Assembly: GCA_016764015.1 (NCBI GenBank)
Contig: JAESSR010000045.1
Location: forward strand, 1 to 7,423
Reading direction: 5' to 3'
Origin: Phycisphaerales bacterium
GTDB taxonomy: Bacteria; Planctomycetota; Phycisphaerae; Phycisphaerales; UBA1924
DNA length: 7,423 nucleotides
The notes beneath the pieces were generated by a model. That model saw only the letters and a list, made by a program, of their open reading frames with translations, searched no databases and had not been told where the DNA came from. Positions within the stretch are counted from its first letter, which is position 1, and the number at the start of each line of letters is the position of its first letter. This document shows positions 6,104 to 7,423 of the stretch, piece after piece. A program made the position numbers and the translations under genes.

Positions 6104-7198
6104 ATGTCAATCGGCACCATTGATCCCAACCTCGCATCCAAGCTCAACGAGCTGCGCGATCAGTTCGACGACTTGAGCAAGCAACTCGAAGACCCCGAGG
6201 TGCTTGCTGATCATAAGCGGGTCTCGGTCCTCTCCATCAAACGCTCTGCCCTCGCTCCGGTCGTGGAGGGGTACATCGCCTTTTGTGCGCTTGTCGATGA
6301 ATCAACAGAACTCAGCGAAGCAATCACGGGCGACGATCCAGAACTCGCTGAGATGGCCAAGGAAGAACTCCCAGAGATTGAATCCCAAGCGAGCAAGATG
6401 ATCGAGCAGATCAAACAAACGCTCGTCACCACGGACGATCGGGCGATTGGCTCGGTGATGCTCGAAATCCGTGCTGGTACTGGAGGCGATGAAGCGGCCT
6501 TGTGGGCACGCGACCTGCTCGCCGCCTACACCAAGTACGCGACGGCCCAGGGTTGGAAAACCGAAGAACTCGATATGGTGACCGATGCAGGTTTCGGAGG
6601 CATCCGCCACGCGGTCATCAACTTCCAAGGCGATGGCGTCTGGCAGCAACTGTCCTTTGAAGCCGGTGTGCACGCGGTCAAACGAGTCCCCGAGACTGAA
6701 ACCCAAGGGCGAGTCCATACGAGCACCTGTACTGTCGCGGTGCTCCCTGAGCCCGAAGCCGTGGAGGTCAATATTGATTGGTCGAGCGATGTCGAAGAAC
6801 ACATCACGACTGCTCAAGGGCCCGGCGGGCAAAATGTGAACAAGGTCGCGACGGCCGTCCACATGATCCACAAACCCACCGGCGTCGAGGTGCGGATGCA
6901 GGAAACCAAGTCGCAAGCCCAGAACCGCGAAAAAGCCAAACGGCTTCTGACGGCCCGCGTCTACGAGATCGAACGCCAGAAGATTGAAGCCGAGCGGACA
7001 GAGAGCAGAAATAGCCAGATCGGGACCGGGGGCAGATCAGAAAAAATTCGGGTCTATCGGTACCAAGACAACATTGTGGCTGACCAACGCCTCGACATCA
7101 AATTTAATAAAAACAAGATCCTCGATGATGCTGATTTGGGGCCGATGTTCGATGCCCTGATCGAGCAAGAAACCGCCCGTCGGCTTGCTGAGCTCTAA
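6104..7198 (+). CDS. prfA: Peptide chain release factor 1
   Basis: This factor recognises UAA and UAG stop codons in the ribosomal A site and triggers hydrolysis of peptidyl-tRNA. The 364 residues compare with 360 in E. coli. The N-terminal helical domain covers about 1-105. The conserved EIRAGTGGDEAAL block is at 121-133. The codon-recognition tripeptide is PET at 196-198 within KRVPETETQGRVHTS; the Thr in the third position marks RF1, where RF2 has SPF. The catalytic GGQ is at 241-243, and the GTGGRSEKIRVY block (308-319) and a coiled basic stretch around 268-300 follow. No programmed frameshift is present, consistent with RF1. The loop reads GPGGQNVNK rather than the E. coli GAGGQHVNT. The start ATG 6104 gives the family N-terminus; in-frame ATGs at 6044 and 6068 add sequence unlike RF1. 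The nearest Shine-Dalgarno (GAGGAG, 6084-6089) is 14 bases away, which is too far to be ideal. prmC, the usual neighbour that methylates the GGQ glutamine, is not next to it. Confidence 0.96.
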   Translation: MSIGTIDPNLASKLNELRDQFDDLSKQLEDPEVLADHKRVSVLSIKRSALAPVVEGYIAFCALVDESTELSEAITGDDPELAEMAKEELPEIESQASKMIEQIKQTLVTTDDRAIGSVMLEIRAGTGGDEAALWARDLLAAYTKYATAQGWKTEELDMVTDAGFGGIRHAVINFQGDGVWQQLSFEAGVHAVKRVPETETQGRVHTSTCTVAVLPEPEAVEVNIDWSSDVEEHITTAQGPGGQNVNKVATAVHMIHKPTGVEVRMQETKSQAQNREKAKRLLTARVYEIERQKIEAERTESRNSQIGTGGRSEKIRVYRYQDNIVADQRLDIKFNKNKILDDADLGPMFDALIEQETARRLAEL

Positions 7199-7352
7199 TC
7201 CTCAGAAAGCTCAAGGGATATGGGCATAGTCTGTCGATGAGGGTGGTTCGCATTCCAAGTGCGACTCATCCGTTAGGACGGGCTATAGTTCGCTTGAATA
7301 AACGGGTGCAAACCCACAAACCATGACCGAGTTGTATGTGAGATCCGCCGCT
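7199..7352 (+). promoter_or_regulatory. Intergenic region between prfA and the acyl carrier protein gene, with a possible -10 box
   Basis: No gene fits here. TATAGT at 7284-7289 is a five-of-six match to a -10 box, but its -35 side is poor (TGCGAC, 18 bases upstream). If used, transcription would start near 7296, giving a leader of about 57 bases to the ATG at 7353. Upstream is the bulged hairpin listed separately. There is no T-run that would mark an intrinsic terminator after prfA, so readthrough into the next gene is possible. Confidence 0.35.
7236..7270 (+). other. Bulged hairpin downstream of prfA
   Basis: GATGAG (7236-7241) pairs with CTCATC (7265-7270), and inside it TCGCA (7248-7252) pairs with TGCGA (7260-7264), extended by one T-G wobble. 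The two stems stack on the right-hand side, with a six-base bulge GGTGGT on the left. It starts 37 bases after the prfA stop. It could protect the 3' end of the prfA mRNA, be a weak or Rho-assisted terminator, or be a leader element for the next gene. No T-run follows it. Confidence 0.45.
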
Positions 7353-7423
7353 ATGGAACGATCCGAAATCTTTGATAAAATCCAAGAAATCCTTGTTGAC
7401 GCCCTTGCGGTTGATGATGATGA
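7353..7423 (+). CDS. acpP: Acyl carrier protein, N-terminal fragment cut by the window edge
   Basis: Only the first 23 codons are present, and the frame is still open at the edge. The peptide MERSEIFDKIQEILVDALAV followed by Asp-Asp-Asp matches helix I of bacterial acyl carrier protein and the acidic turn after it. That protein carries growing fatty-acid chains on a phosphopantetheine arm. The serine that holds the arm (DSL motif, about residue 36-40) lies beyond the window, so function is inferred from helix I alone. An in-frame ATG at 7323 would add ten residues (MTELYVRSAA) and is less like known family N-termini. Neither start has a strong ribosome site; GTGAGA at 7338-7343 is nine bases before 7353. 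The gene follows prfA in the same direction. Confidence 0.78.
   Translation, partial: MERSEIFDKIQEILVDALAVDDD

Noticed and set aside
6302..6916. Minus-strand open frame of 204 codons
   Set aside because: It lies wholly inside prfA, whose protein is unmistakable. No recognisable domain.
7411..7423. GAT-repeat tract at the right edge
   Set aside because: It encodes the acidic Asp run after helix I of the acyl carrier protein, so it is explained by coding.

Overview
The window looks like chromosomal DNA from a planctomycete, most likely of the Phycisphaerae type. Three predicted proteins carry the short N-terminal zinc ribbon C-x2-CGY-[DN]-x(n)-CPEC, a style I associate with Planctomycetota. 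The release factor also has the GGQNVNK version of the catalytic loop that I associate with planctomycetes and cyanobacteria. This placement is inferred from motifs, not from a database search. I see no tRNA, rRNA, insertion sequence, CRISPR array or phage gene.

Layout. About four fifths of the window is a tightly packed minus-strand array, read from right to left. It begins with an ABC transporter ATPase (5964 to 4966) and its six-helix NatB-type permease (4969 to 3557). These are followed by a zinc-ribbon/DUF4190-like membrane protein (3575 to 3075), a class I SAM-dependent methyltransferase (3078 to 2299), and two tandem paralogous zinc-ribbon membrane proteins (2297 to 1890 and 1886 to 1476). 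Neighbouring genes overlap by 4 to 19 bases or lie 1 to 3 bases apart, so the six are very probably one transcript with translational coupling. An aldehyde dehydrogenase gene follows (1458 to 76). It has its own near-consensus promoter, placed so that the mRNA should be leaderless, and it ends at a strong strand-specific terminator (46 to 15).

Across a 139-base divergent intergenic region, the plus strand carries prfA (peptide chain release factor 1, 6104 to 7198). After a 154-base gap containing a bulged hairpin comes the first 23 codons of an acyl carrier protein gene, cut by the window edge. 

How the genes work together. The ATPase and permease form one exporter, possibly for Na+ or a drug. 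The three zinc-ribbon membrane proteins and the methyltransferase share its transcript and have no known function. This operon is the best candidate for something undescribed, as a membrane-associated zinc-ribbon set coupled to an ABC-2 exporter, but the sequence does not reveal its substrate. prfA and acpP are housekeeping genes. The aldehyde dehydrogenase is probably an independent metabolic gene.
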